DNA from: Calliphora vicina | Taxonomy: Eukaryota > Arthropoda > Insecta > Diptera > Calliphoridae | Direction: 5' to 3' | NCBI RefSeq assembly: GCF_958450345.1 | Contig: NC_088780.1 | Coordinates: 67,899,044 to 67,963,043, forward strand | Length of the DNA stretch: 64,000 bases | Shown: positions 20,465 through 30,773 of the stretch, piece by piece | How positions within the stretch are numbered: the stretch's first letter is position 1 | How the letters are laid out: every line of letters starts with the position of its first letter | The notes under the pieces: model-generated | What the model was told of the DNA's origin: nothing | Databases searched by the model: none | What the model saw: only the letters and a program-made list of their open reading frames with translations | Position numbers and translations under genes: made by a program

Positions 20465-21440
20465 CTAGTGAAGAACTATTTGAGAATCTGTCCATAGAAG
20501 TACTTCAAGATTTGGTATCGCGAAAAGATTTTTGACTTTAGAGTATAATATAGCCAAAAGTTGTGCGCCACAAAGTTCAAGTTTTGGCAATGATTTTCTT
20601 TTCGTCGCAACTATAGATTTGGCGGTAAAAAGACGAACAGAGACATTTCCAGAATAAGTTGTAACACGAAAGTAGAAACAGCAGCCATAAGTGCGAAATG
20701 ATGAGTCACAAAAGCCATGAAGTTGCACTGATTGAGATTCAGCTGCGAGACAAAAACGAGGAATTTCAAGGGAATTTAACATTTTGAAATCAGAGACAAA
20801 ATACTCCCAAGCCGAGTGTAGTTCTTGAGGGATAGATTCATCCCAGCCAATTTTGAGAATCGACAAATCTTGCATGATGATTTTGGATTTTATAATAAGC
20901 GGAGCTAAGAGTCCTAAGGGATCGAAAAGTGAAAAATTGTTCTTTTTGTGATTTTTCCATCAATTTGAACTTTAGGCGTAAACGAAAATAGAAATACATC
21001 TTTTTGTTGATCCCAAGTAATACCAAGAGCATTGGTCACAGCTAATTCATCAATATTTTGATCTTTTATAGTTTTGTCGTCTTGAAAACTTCTATGATTT
21101 GAATGTCATTTGTCCAATTGAAACGAACCACGAATTAGAATTTCATTCACCTCTGACTTAATTTTAGTTAATTCTTCTATTGAATCTGCACCACCGAGAA
21201 AATCATCAACATAAAATGATGACTTTATAATTTTTGCACCAAGTTCAAATTGGTCCATGTATTGATCTGTGAGATAATGTAGACTTTTGATGGCAAGATA
21301 AGTGGCTGCTGACATTCCATAGGTGACTGTATTCAACTGATATGTTCGTATTTCTTCTTCAGAATTTCTCCACAAAATGTACTGGAATTTTTAACAACAA
21401 TTCTACCAGAAGATTCACGATGGACAGTATTATTGAAAAA
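20465..21440 (-). pseudogene. BEL/Pao reverse transcriptase and RNase H, N-terminal RT deleted
   Basis: The RT piece begins in the middle of the palm: YILWRNSEEEIRTYQLNTVT, then SSFYVDDFLGGADS with the YVDD active site. The fingers and first catalytic Asp, roughly 190 residues, are gone; the junction is near 21395, where linker sequence ending GRIVVK meets QYILWR. A frameshift around 21105 leads to the thumb, and 20875-20465 shows LHGFCDSSFRTYGCCFYFR, PKLELCGAQLLAILYSKV and LLWTDSQIVLH, the RNase H blocks. Missing catalytic residues rule out activity. Confidence 0.9.
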
Positions 21441-22159
21441 TTATTCACAATCAGCTTGTTCTGGAGTCAAAGTATTTGAGCCAGATTGAATTTCTTCGAT
21501 TTCCCACAATCGTTGTAATTTTAAATCAACTTCCTCTTCTATCGAGAGCATACAAGAAGAACCAGTATCGTTTGATTGGTTTGATAAATAACGACCAGCT
21601 ACAATCCATCCAAATAGAGTTTTAAGTAATTTTGGCAAATTCGGACCAAGTTTAATTTGACCAACTGACAAAATATCAAAGAAAGTTTCTGTACCAATAA
21701 GCAAGTCAATTCGTTTTGAATTGAGCAAGCTGAGTATTTGGGGACAAATTCCAGGTTGAGACATCTAATTCAGCATCAGGTTGATAAGAAATATGAGGTG
21801 TGACACAAAATGAAAGGGACACTTCAAAATCAGTAACTCGAGATTTCACATTTGTTGACGACCTATATTTCGATTTACTATGAGTATTACCAATGCTAGC
21901 GACTTCTGTAGTTTGTTTTCTACGAGGCAAGTGCAATTTTTGAGAAAATTCATCCGTAATGAAATTCAATTGAGAGCAAGAATCCAACAAAGCACGTCCT
22001 AATTGATAGTGGCCTGTAGCATCACGAACTAGAACCATGGCAGTAGCAAGAACCTGTTCCGGTGATGATTTTTCCATATGAGTATGGACCGAGGCATGAG
22101 AGTCATTCAAGGCAGCACGAGAAGTAGATGGTTCAGCAGTCGGGGACGAGGGCCTAGAA
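21441..22159 (-). pseudogene. BEL/Pao protease and linker (DUF1758-type)
   Basis: Immediately after the hAT insertion, the minus strand continues gag-pol with a Ser/Pro-rich linker and an aspartic protease region: ATAMVLVRDATGHYQLGRAL followed by LDSCSQLNFI. The usual DSG triad of retroviral-type proteases reads DSC here. Downstream, LLIGTETFFDILSVGQIKLG and LFGWIVAGR match the region after the protease in BEL Pol. A frame change near 21765 separates the two parts. Confidence 0.85.
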
Positions 22160-22550
22160 CATTGGCGTAGATAGGGGGTGCTGGGGTGGTTCAAAACCAC
22201 CCCAGACTCGCATCAGCCCACCCCAGATAAAAATTTGGAAAGTCGCAGAAAGATTTTTTTGGATTTGTAGATTGTTCCGTTAAGAGATTCCTGGCCCTAG
22301 AACATTAACATGGGGTTTTTGGAACTCAAAAAATTAAAAAATATTCCAATGCCAATCGTACAACGGAGCACACGTAATGTTTGGTTTTTACAAGCTAAAA
22401 TAAAGGAGTAAAATCCGCTAGCCATTTTCGTTCATTGTTTATCCGACAGGCTAAACTTAGTTATTGTGGATTCGTGTTCACATATATCATCAGCGCAAAC
22501 ATTCTTATCATAGCAAACATTCTTATCGCAACTAGCTGAACTATTATAAT

Positions 22551-22691
22551 AATAATGTTACTAATAGTTCTGCTAGTTGCGAAAGAAGTTTCTCAGCTAT
22601 GCGTATAATAAAACAATGGTTACGTAGTGCAATGCTTCAGGAACGATTTTCAAATTTAGCAGTTTTTTTCAATTCAACTCTTTATTTATAA
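22551..22691 (+). pseudogene. hAT transposase dimerisation-domain fragment
   Basis: Reads NSSASCERSFSAMRIIKQWL followed by RSAMLQERFSNLAVF and stops at TAA 22689-22691. This is the C-terminal hAT dimerisation motif (usually SASCERSFSALRRIKTWLRS). Everything upstream of the Ser-rich start is missing. The Arg-Ser-Phe-Ser core is intact. The fragment proves the element's class independently of its TSD. Confidence 0.85.
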
Positions 22692-22881
22692 AATTACTTG
22701 TACAAAGGCGTATATATATATATTAGGCCGGGTCGATAAAAAATCGTATAGCAGAAACGGAATCTACGGAAAATTCTAAGAAAGTTTCCCCAAGAAACCA
22801 TAGGTCTAAAATCAAATCCTATCTTGCGCATTTCGTATTTTATCCAATAAAAAAACTATTAAAAAAAATATGTGTACATTA

Positions 22882-23281
22882 GAGTTCGTTTGTGACCAGG
22901 TCACGTCATTTGTTAGTTTTTATTGGTTAGTGATAGAAAGGAAATATTGGTGACGTTTTGCTAAGCTTAAAATGCCTTTTCATCGTGCATGTTTGCGCCC
23001 CTGTTGTGGGTTTGTGGAACTATTTATAAGGATTCAAAAAAACATCATTTGTATTAATTTTTGATGCAGAATCCATTGGTGAAATCAGATTTGCAATATA
23101 TTCAACCGTTTTTGTTCTACAGAAAAATGTGCACAAAATCCATGCCTTTAGATGCGTTGAACCACCACAAGGAGTGAAAATTTTCAAAAAAAGGACGCCA
23201 TTATTTTTAATTACGCAAAAACCTTCAGAAAAATGATGATACCCGAAAAACAAATGAAGTGACCTGGTCACAAATGAACTC
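22882..23281. mobile_element. 400-bp MITE nested in the hAT element (TA target)
   Basis: TIR GAGTTCGTTTGTGACCAGGT and its inverse ACCTGGTCACAAATGAACTC (one mismatch), flanked by TA on both sides (22880-22881 and 23282-23283). TA targets suggest a Tc1/mariner-type parent; no coding sequence proves it. Confidence 0.75.
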
Positions 23282-23650
23282 TAATATATATGTATGTATA
23301 CAATATTCCATTTTTAAATATAGTTTACATATAAATAAATATTTTCAAATCAAAAATAGTATTTTGTCTAACTAATATAATAAGGAACAAATAGCAGTTA
23401 GATCAAGATGTAAATTAAAAAAAACTCCATTTAAATATAAAACAATTATAAAAATATTTTATAAAATAAATTAGCAGTTTTAAATATTGAAAATGAAGTA
23501 GTTATGTTAGCAAACTGAATTTTTTTGATATTTTAGTTTTGTTTTAATAAAAAAATATTTTTTTTATAAAAAAAAATTTTTATTTTTACTATTTTGGAAG
23601 GGCACTTGCCCACCCCAGAATAATAGTTTAGCTACGCTTATGGCCTAGAA

Positions 23651-24886
23651 GCTGACTGAGACCGATGAGCAAACTGTGATGCAAGCGAGAACAAGATTTG
23701 CACTTGAATGTAGAGGAACAGCTGTTAACTTGATGCCCTTTTGACAAACAATTAAGACAAAACCCTAGTCGTTTGACATTTTCAAAACGTTGACCGACAT
23801 CCATATCTTTGAAGCGAGGGCAACGAGTAATTGTGTGGTCAGTTTTTGTGCAAAAAACACAAACACGTTTCGAAACCGAAAAATAATAGCCAGTTTTTGA
23901 GCTTTTATATTTGGACTTACCAGATTGATGATTGTCAGGCTTACGGTGGGCCACATTTGTATGGCTGGTGTCAACCGATTCCAAAAATTGGTAATGCCTT
24001 TCAAGAACCTTGGAGCAATCATCCCATGATGGCAGTTCAGTGAAATCCAAAGAGTCTTTCCATTTTCTTTTTGTCTCATCATCAACTTTTTCCAAAACTA
24101 TGTAGATCAGCATCGAATTAGCAATGTCACTATCTGAGCCTAGAGAGAAAATGGAGCTATAAAGAGCAGAGACATTATCAACGAGACTTCGTAATTGTGC
24201 GCAATTGTATTTGGACATGGCTGGAAGTTCAAATAGAGTGGTAATATTTTCCATAAAAATCAGTGAGCTATTGTCGTAACACGTTTTCAGCCTTTCCAGA
24301 GCCTTTGGGTAATTTTCATTCGTAATCTGGAAAGCCTTGACCGTTTCCAATGCTTGGCCTTAGAGGCAGTTCAGCAAATGGTTAAATTTTTCGATATTCG
24401 ATAGGCCAAACTCACGATCGATAACTTGGTTGAACGACGCGTCGATCAACGCGACGTTATAAAATTTTTGTACTCACTGTACTTACCACTAAATGTGGGC
24501 AATTTGAGCTGAGGCAATTTATTGTTGTTAACAGGAAAACAAATTGTAGAGTCGGACATGGTTGTATTGTGGACATCCTCACCAAGTTGTGCTTGAATAT
24601 TAATTTTCGCTGCGATGTACAAGTCTTCAATTTCGGGCCTACCATTGTCATCAGGATCATATTTCTCAATTTGGGTTTAATACGTCAGTATCTGCTTGAA
24701 ATATGACTCCAAAATTCCCAAACGGCACTTCAACTCGGCTGACGAACGCGTTTTACCTTCACCCCTTCCATTGGCTTCAGCTTGGTTTTTGATGCGGGTT
24801 ATACTTTTCTTAGTATTAGCCCGTTGCTGCTTAACTTCTTCTAAAGTCATCTCGAAAGTTTCAAAAAGTTGGGTTATTAGAGCCAA
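23651..24886 (-). pseudogene. BEL/Pao gag, frameshifted
   Basis: Gag packages the RNA. From a Met at 24886 the minus strand shows a coiled-coil-like start (LITQLFETFEMTLEEVKQQR), then frameshifts between 24677 and 24350 over the segment with PQLKLPTFSGKY-like content (DUF1759-type). 24350 onward is open: YPKALERLKTCYDNSSLIF, then zinc knuckles CVFCTKTDHTITRC and CLNCLSKGHQVNSC and a Cys-pair KCKSCSRLHHSLL. Just before the hAT insertion a 1-base loss near 23670 moves the frame relative to the protease. The knuckles and order are those of BEL Gag. Confidence 0.9.
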
Positions 24887-25576
24887 AAAATTTCCAAAAA
24901 GAATTCACAAAATGGAGACACAATTTGTGATTAGCACTGTAACCGACGCCAATAATTTACGCCAAAAAATGATTATATACAAGCCTTATATATTTATTTT
25001 ATATATGTACCGCAATATTGCGAGCGACAAAAATTTTGATGTACAGAAAATATTACACTATGTACTGGAACCAAATAAATCACGCACTGTTTATGTATTT
25101 TTGTATATAACGATAAGCGGTAAAATTTAAAGTCACTTTTTTATTTTTCAACAAAACTGTTTTTATGTATCGAGCCAACACATTTTATATTTGGTTAGAT
25201 TAAATATCAATTAATGCCACTATAATATGTTTATGTTTTAACAAAAACTTATTTTTAAAGAGCTCACAAAAATATTTTTAATTTATATGTTTGTTCAATT
25301 TATGCCACAACAATTTGTTCCAAAATGTTTTTAAATGCACTGTTTCTTTATTTTTCACAAAAGTCTTTATTTTAATAAAATTGTTTTTTATTTTATGTTT
25401 GTACCACAAAGTTTCTTTTTTAACAAAATTCTTTTTCTTTTTTGTTTGTTTAACAACGAACAATCCATTCACGCACGACCTGTACACTTGTAACTTTAAG
25501 ATGTACTTCGACAAAAGTATTTGCAACACGGACCACAAAACGACAAATTAGAAAATATACGTTTAAATTATCACCA
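24887..25576. other. BEL 5' leader, AT-rich, no gene
   Basis: Lies between the primer-binding site and gag. Chance ORFs on both strands are A/T-biased with no recognisable domain. Confidence 0.6.
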
Positions 25577-25594
25577 GCCCCACGTTGGGCGCCA
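25577..25594 (-). other. BEL primer-binding site
   Basis: Read on the minus strand, TGGCGCCCAACGTGGGGC begins three bases after the 5' LTR end (CATCGTACA). The TGG start and position fit a tRNA 3'-end complement; I do not assign the tRNA. Confidence 0.8.
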
Positions 25595-25902
25595 AAATGT
25601 ACGATGAAGAGCTTTTTCTTCACCGGCAACGATATAGAGCAATTCTGTATATTTGGAATTGTTGTCTATAGGTTGCTGAAATGTTCACTGGGCAGTGATA
25701 TAAACCGAAACTAAAAGAAATTGCGACCGTGGTACCGACAAAATAAAAGAGATGATTCTTGCTTGAATTCAATTTTGACAATGTTTTCTTTATTTTAAAA
25801 ATTAATGTTTTTAAACCTAACAATTGATATGTAAATAAGGGCTACACTGTTGTTGTTGTATTATTATTTGTTTCTCACTTCCAATGTACTAATGAACTTG
25901 TT

Positions 25903-26175
25903 CAAGGCGAATTCATACAAGGTGGTGGTTGTTCTACAAAAACAACAAATGGTATTAACAAATGTCAAAAAACAAAAATTAATCAAATATGTATTAAAAC
26001 TAAATATAGTGTAGATAATTGAATAATGAGGGCTTTACTTATTTATGCAAAATATAAATATTTTGTTAATTAGCTTTGAATATATAGATATTGAAGTATA
26101 AAAACAAGCTTTGACAGATGTTAGAACCAAACAAGCGAAAAAAGAGTAATCAGCTGATTGACTGACTCCACCTTG
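25903..26175. mobile_element. P-superfamily-type MITE 1 with shortened right end
   Basis: Left end CAAGGCGAATTCATACAAGG; right end GACTGACTCCACCTTG, i.e. the inner CAAGGTGG rather than the outer CAAGGCG. Exact TSD AACTTGTT (25895-25902 and 26176-26183). The interior includes AATCAGCTGATTGACTGACT near the right end. It is inverted relative to MITE 2. Confidence 0.85.
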
Positions 26176-26195
26176 AACTTGTTTTTACATTAAAG

Positions 26196-26555
26196 CAGAG
26201 GTTCGCAAAAATAAATCCTCACACCAATACACTTACTCTCACCAACACATTCAATTCTTTATTTTATTCAGTGCACCTACAAACACAAAAACTGCTCATG
26301 CGTATTCCTAGTTGTCTCGTTGAGTGGACAACGACTACTAAAATGTAAGAGCATAAGAATACGTGTGATTTGATTCTGCACAATTCTGCTATGGGCTGCG
26401 CATAGGAATACGCATGAGCACTGGTGTATGACTTTTTCTTTATTTTTTCAGTTTTTGTATTTGTGTGTTTGTAGGTGCACTGAATAAAATAAAGAATTGA
26501 ATGTGTTGGTGAGAGTAAGTGTATTGGTGAGAGGATTTATTTTCGCGAACCTCTG
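26196..26555. mobile_element. Foldback hAT-type MITE
   Basis: Arms of about 100 bp (CAGAGGTTCGCAAAAATAAA... / ...TTTATTTTCGCGAACCTCTG) with an inner pair TGCTCATGCGTATTCCTA / TAGGAATACGCATGAGCA. TSD CATTAAAG at 26188-26195 and, displaced by the next insertion, at 26859-26866. Confidence 0.85.
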
Positions 26556-26558
26556 CAT

Positions 26559-26853
26559 CAAGGCGAATTTATACAAGGTGGAGTCAGTCAATCAGCTGAT
26601 TACTCTTTTTTCGCTTGTTTGGTTCTAACAATTGTCAAAGCTTGTTTTTATACTTCAATATCTACATATTCTAAGCTAATTAACAAAATATTTATATTTT
26701 GCATAAATAAGTAAAGCCCTCACTATTCAATTATCTACACTATATTTAGTTTTAATACATATTTGTTTAATTTTTAATTTCTGTTTTTTGACATTTGTTA
26801 AGACCATTTGTTGTTTTTGTAGAACTACCACCACCTTGTATAAATTCGCCTTG
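26559..26853. mobile_element. P-superfamily-type MITE 2, inserted at the edge of the foldback
   Basis: Both ends carry CAAGGCGAATTTATACAAGG. Exact TSD CTCTGCAT (26551-26558 and 26854-26861), which straddles the last bases of the foldback element and its own TSD. Contains CAATCAGCTGATTACTC. 295 bp. Confidence 0.88.
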
Positions 26854-27877
26854 CTCTGCATTAAAGTATGCAAAACAGTGTTGCCACTTCATGTGTAATT
26901 ACACATATTGTGTGTAATTTTAACTTGGATGTGTAGCCCATGTGTAATTGAGTGAATGTGTAATTCATGTGTAATTTTAAATTCCACTTATATCCAAAAT
27001 ATATTGTCAATGTATGTCTTTTATCTATATTTTGAATTTTAATTGAATGAATGAATGAATAATGGATTGTTCAGATTTCAAAACCGACTGAAATAAATAT
27101 GTACATTTATATGAGGGAAAGTAGCTATATCCTCTATTTTAGTTGATAAATACAAACCAGTATCTCTAAATGTATTCATATTTATTATATTGTACTCGTT
27201 TGTTACTAATAATTATATGTACTAGGATCGCCCGGTGGTCGAAATTCGAAAACCACATATGTTTTATTAATGGTGGACAATAACATACTTAAAAGTGTAC
27301 CACAAAAAAACGTGTGGCCTATTTATACAATATAAGATGAAGATATGAATCAAGTTTGAACTAAATTAACATTAAGGTTTGCAGAAAAATATGATAAGTA
27401 ATTTGGAGATTGCTATGTTTGGTTTTCCAGGTGGACATTTCGCCGTTTGTGATAGTTTTGTTTGCGTAATATTGGTAATAGAAACTAAATTTTAGTTTAT
27501 ATATAAGACTTTTAATTCCAACATGAAAAAAATATAAAACAACAAATACTATTCAATAACTATACATTTCTACAAGTTATTACAAATTGTTATTCGAAAA
27601 ACGTTAATTTTCCAGATAACCCCAAATCGAAAATTTGTATTTTTATAATTTTAAATTGTTTATAGAATAAGGATAACGGTATTTACAGATACCGGTATAA
27701 ACTATTATATCGGTAACGGTAATTACAGTTAGCCAATCTTAAGAGAAAAAAACAAGAACGTAGGAATTAAAAAAATTAATTTACAAATTGTTACTAGTTA
27801 TATTTTATACCCGTAAGAACTGTTTTGTGTTCATGCTATTGGTTTGTGTTTTAAATAATAAACAATAAAATTGACTA

Positions 27878-28404
27878 AGAGCTAGTTTCTTACTTGTCAG
27901 TTAAACTCAGCTTAACACGCTGTTATATTAATCCTGAAACATATTTTGCCGGCATTTAACCAATGATTGTGTTTCTCACTAGTGGATTAATTTTATTAGC
28001 ATTGCCTACTTTTCAGTCAAATCACATGTTTATTCTTCAAATTTTTTCATATAAATATGGCAATACTATACATTTTATAAGAAAAAGCAACCGCGTTACA
28101 TAACTTTTTTTGTAAATTTTAACTTTCTAAAAGAAAAAGCGACATAAAAGTATATAAAATGTATATTAAAAATTATATTGATGTTAATAAAGCAAATAAA
28201 AACAAAGAGCTGCTGTGCTGAATTGTTTATTTTATTTTCCATCTGTCTGTGCTTTGGCATTTTATACTTAGGTTTAACTCACCAATGATGCTCAGTTAAA
28301 CCTAGATTATATAGCATATAAACAATAAGTGAGAAACACAATATTTAGTTTAATTTAGGTTTAAGCGAAGAATGTAGATTATCTCTATCCCAGAAACTAG
28401 CTCT
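27878..28404. mobile_element. Inverted-repeat element with TA target inside the hAT
   Basis: Ends AGAGCTAGTTTCT and its inverse, flanked by TA. An inner inverted pair (TTGTGTTTCTCACT / AGTGAGAAACACAA) extends the symmetry. 527 bp, non-coding. Confidence 0.6.
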
Positions 28405-28519
28405 TACTATTTTCAAATAGCTTTATTTCAAATTTATAACTACAAATTTTAAAAATATAAACGTTACAAGATTTTACCGGTAAAGTATTTACTGGGAAGG
28501 AAAATGATCAGAGCTATAA

Positions 28520-29760
28520 CACTGTGCAACAACCAAAATCGGAATGGGATAAAACGAAAAGCAAATGAAATTTTGAAATTTGTAATCAGGAATCCCGCAA
28601 TTCCCAAAAAAAGTCTTGAAAAATCACAAAAATGTGATTTTTTAGTTTTTTGTCTATATTATTCATAATCGAAAGGCTTTTACAAAATAATTAAGAACAT
28701 ATTGGGCCATCTAAAATGGATTACTATATTTTAATACCGACTATGCGATTTGAGAATTTTTGCCATAAATTTTAATTTAACATAAAAAATAGGCGTATTT
28801 TGGATGGACCTGGTTCCCTCGGTATAGAAAATTTAAATTTTTTTTTTCATTTATGATATTTGATGTAAAGTAAGCTTTTCAAAAAGTATAAATTTGTTAT
28901 ACATCTTCTAAGAAATTTTTTAGATAAATTAAAAACATAAAAAGTACTTTTATCCCAAAAAACTTTCCCTATTTTCTATTATTCAAATTCAAATGCATAT
29001 AACTTTGGACTCAGTAATGATTTTTAAACAATTGTTTTGCTGTTTGCCATATACAATAAAAGAAAAATGGAGAAAATCGGGAAATATTTGGACCCGCTGT
29101 TATTAAAAAACTGGAGTAGGGTGGGTTAAAATGTTGAAAATTTAATTTTTAAATGCGAATATCTCCTAAGCTATAAGTGTTAATTGATAGCTAAGATAAG
29201 GTTTTTTGTAGTGCTCGACGAGGAGATTCTAGACATGTATTTTTCTTTTAAATCAGAGAGCAAACGAAAAAATAGTATTGTATTAAATATTTAACATACC
29301 GAGGTGTCCTACTTTGGGAACCCCTGCCCGCGCCCTTGGTGGGCTCATGAGGTCCTAGTTCAAAACTTTAATTCGACAATACTTCCTCTTTTCGCATGTC
29401 AAATTTCATTAAAATCGGACCAACCGTTTAGAAGTTACAGACTTATTTCGCTCTTTATTTTTCTACACCACTGTGCAGCGCACTCTAGCGTGAGTTTTAG
29501 GTAAAAATAAATATCAAAAATGGATTCCCCGACCCCAAAAATTGTAAGATACCACAACTTTCCGGGATAATAAAAATAAATAGGCATTGTTTTATCAATG
29601 ATTTTCAGCGTTCCAAATCACTAACTTCAAATGCGTGTAAAAAAATCTAGCGCTGAACTAGAAAAAAGCATTGAGGCTTTTGTTATGGAAAACGTAAGCT
29701 TTCATTTGCTTTTGGTTTCATCCCATTCCGATTCGAAAAGTTCGATTTTGTGTCACAGTG
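28520..29760. mobile_element. TAA-target inverted-repeat element (CACTGTG family)
   Basis: Begins CACTGTGCAACAACC and ends TTTTGTGTCACAGTG, with AATCGGAATGGGAT facing ATCCCATTCCGATT and further symmetry at GCAAATGAAA / TTTCATTTGC. TAA flanks both sides (28517-28519 and 29761-29763). It contains the inverted second copy of the CACAGTGGTATAGAAA repeat. Confidence 0.7.
29044..29475. repeat. CACAGTGGTATAGAAA dispersed repeat, copy 2 (inverted)
   Basis: Reverse-complement match to 13672-14075 over its length, ending TTTTTCTACACCACTGTGCA. Non-coding. Confidence 0.7.
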
Positions 29761-30197
29761 TAATTTTTAAACAAATAGTAAAAACTATTTATCTTTGAAA
29801 CTGAAAACAAAACTGATTTCAAAGCACTTAATATAAATTAGGAATAAATTAAAATTCGAAAGCAAACATTGTGCTATTTTTTAAATATTGTTAAATTTTT
29901 AATAGAAATGTAACAATTTCCAATGGAACAATCTCCGAATGGACATTGATTAATATTTCTTAAAAGCGTATTTGTGATTGACATATTTGACTGATCTCAA
30001 GAATTCATAAAATTAGAAAAGTTCACTAAAAAAAAGAGATTGCTAACCGTGCTTTAATACCCCTCATATATCCAATTCCTGGATAAATTAAAATCACCGC
30101 AAGTGAAAATTGTCCATTGACAATAAAGTGATCGTATTTGGTCCAAACATCCCAGAGTCCACTGTGACAAACCTTTTATATTCATGACAATTTTAGA

Positions 30198-30466
30198 AAA
30201 TTTCTCCTATTGAAATCACGAAAATTTATTTCCATGTGTAATTTTTTCTCGTATGTGTAATTTAGGCATGAGGCATGTGTAGTTTATAATTGTCTTGGTG
30301 GCAACACTGATGCAAAAACAACAAATTTCTCCTATTGAAATCACGAAAATTTATTTCCATGTGTAATTTTTTCTCGTATGTGTAATTTAGGCATGAGGCA
30401 TGTGTAGTTTATAATTGTCTTGGTGGCAACACTGATGCAAAAACAACAAATTTCTCCTATTGAAAT
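30198..30466. repeat. 125-bp tandem triplication of the hAT right end, target and flank
   Basis: Units at 30198-30322, 30323-30447 and 30448-30466 resuming at 36444-36549. Each holds 112 bp of hAT terminus, the ATGCAAAA target and ACAAC of the LTR. The third is split by the P element. The copies look almost identical. Confidence 0.88.
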
Positions 30467-30773
30467 CAAGGTGTATTCAATAAGGTGAAGTTACTAGCAC
30501 AGCTGATTATTGTTTGTTTATTTATGTTGAGTTTGAAAGTGTCAAATATTTGTTTACTCTTTGTGGTTGACATTTATAATATTTTAATTGAAAAAATAAA
30601 AAAACGGAAAATTATTTAAATAAATTTATGCAAATCAATTAAATAATACATATTTTAATAAATAAAATCAGGTGAGTAGCAATGAGATTTATAATAGAAA
30701 GCTACAGGTCACTAAAAAATATTTTTTTTTAATATGGACTACGGCTTTTAGCCCAAAATAAAAAACAAAGAAA

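Larger units (their letters stand above)
22160..23642 (+). mobile_element. hAT element inserted at the BEL gag/pol junction
   Basis: Exact 8-bp TSD GCCTAGAA (22152-22159 and 23643-23650). Ends CATTGGCGTAGATAGG and, inverted, CATAAGCGTAGCTAAA share the GCGTAG core common in hAT families with a GGGGTG-rich subterminus. The interior holds a short fragment of hAT transposase and a nested 400-bp MITE, so this is an internally deleted copy. The insertion splits the BEL polyprotein. Confidence 0.88.
26876..30309. mobile_element. 3.4-kb hAT-type element, non-coding
   Basis: TIRs CAGTGTTGCCAC and GTGGCAACACTG, TSD ATGCAAAA (26868-26875 and 30310-30317). Subterminal repeats of ATGTGTAATT occur at least five times in the first 110 bp and again near the right end. 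No transposase reading frame is visible; the body contains two further inverted-repeat elements and AT-rich sequence. The right end and its flank are then triplicated. Confidence 0.85.

Noticed and set aside
22971..23060. Met-Pro start with clustered Cys in the TA MITE, suggesting a THAP domain
   Set aside because: Cys spacing does not fit C-x2-4-C...C-x2-H and the frame stops quickly.
25278..25551. Overlapping ORFs on both strands in the BEL leader
   Set aside because: Low-complexity A/T sequence upstream of gag; mirrored ORFs are composition artefacts.
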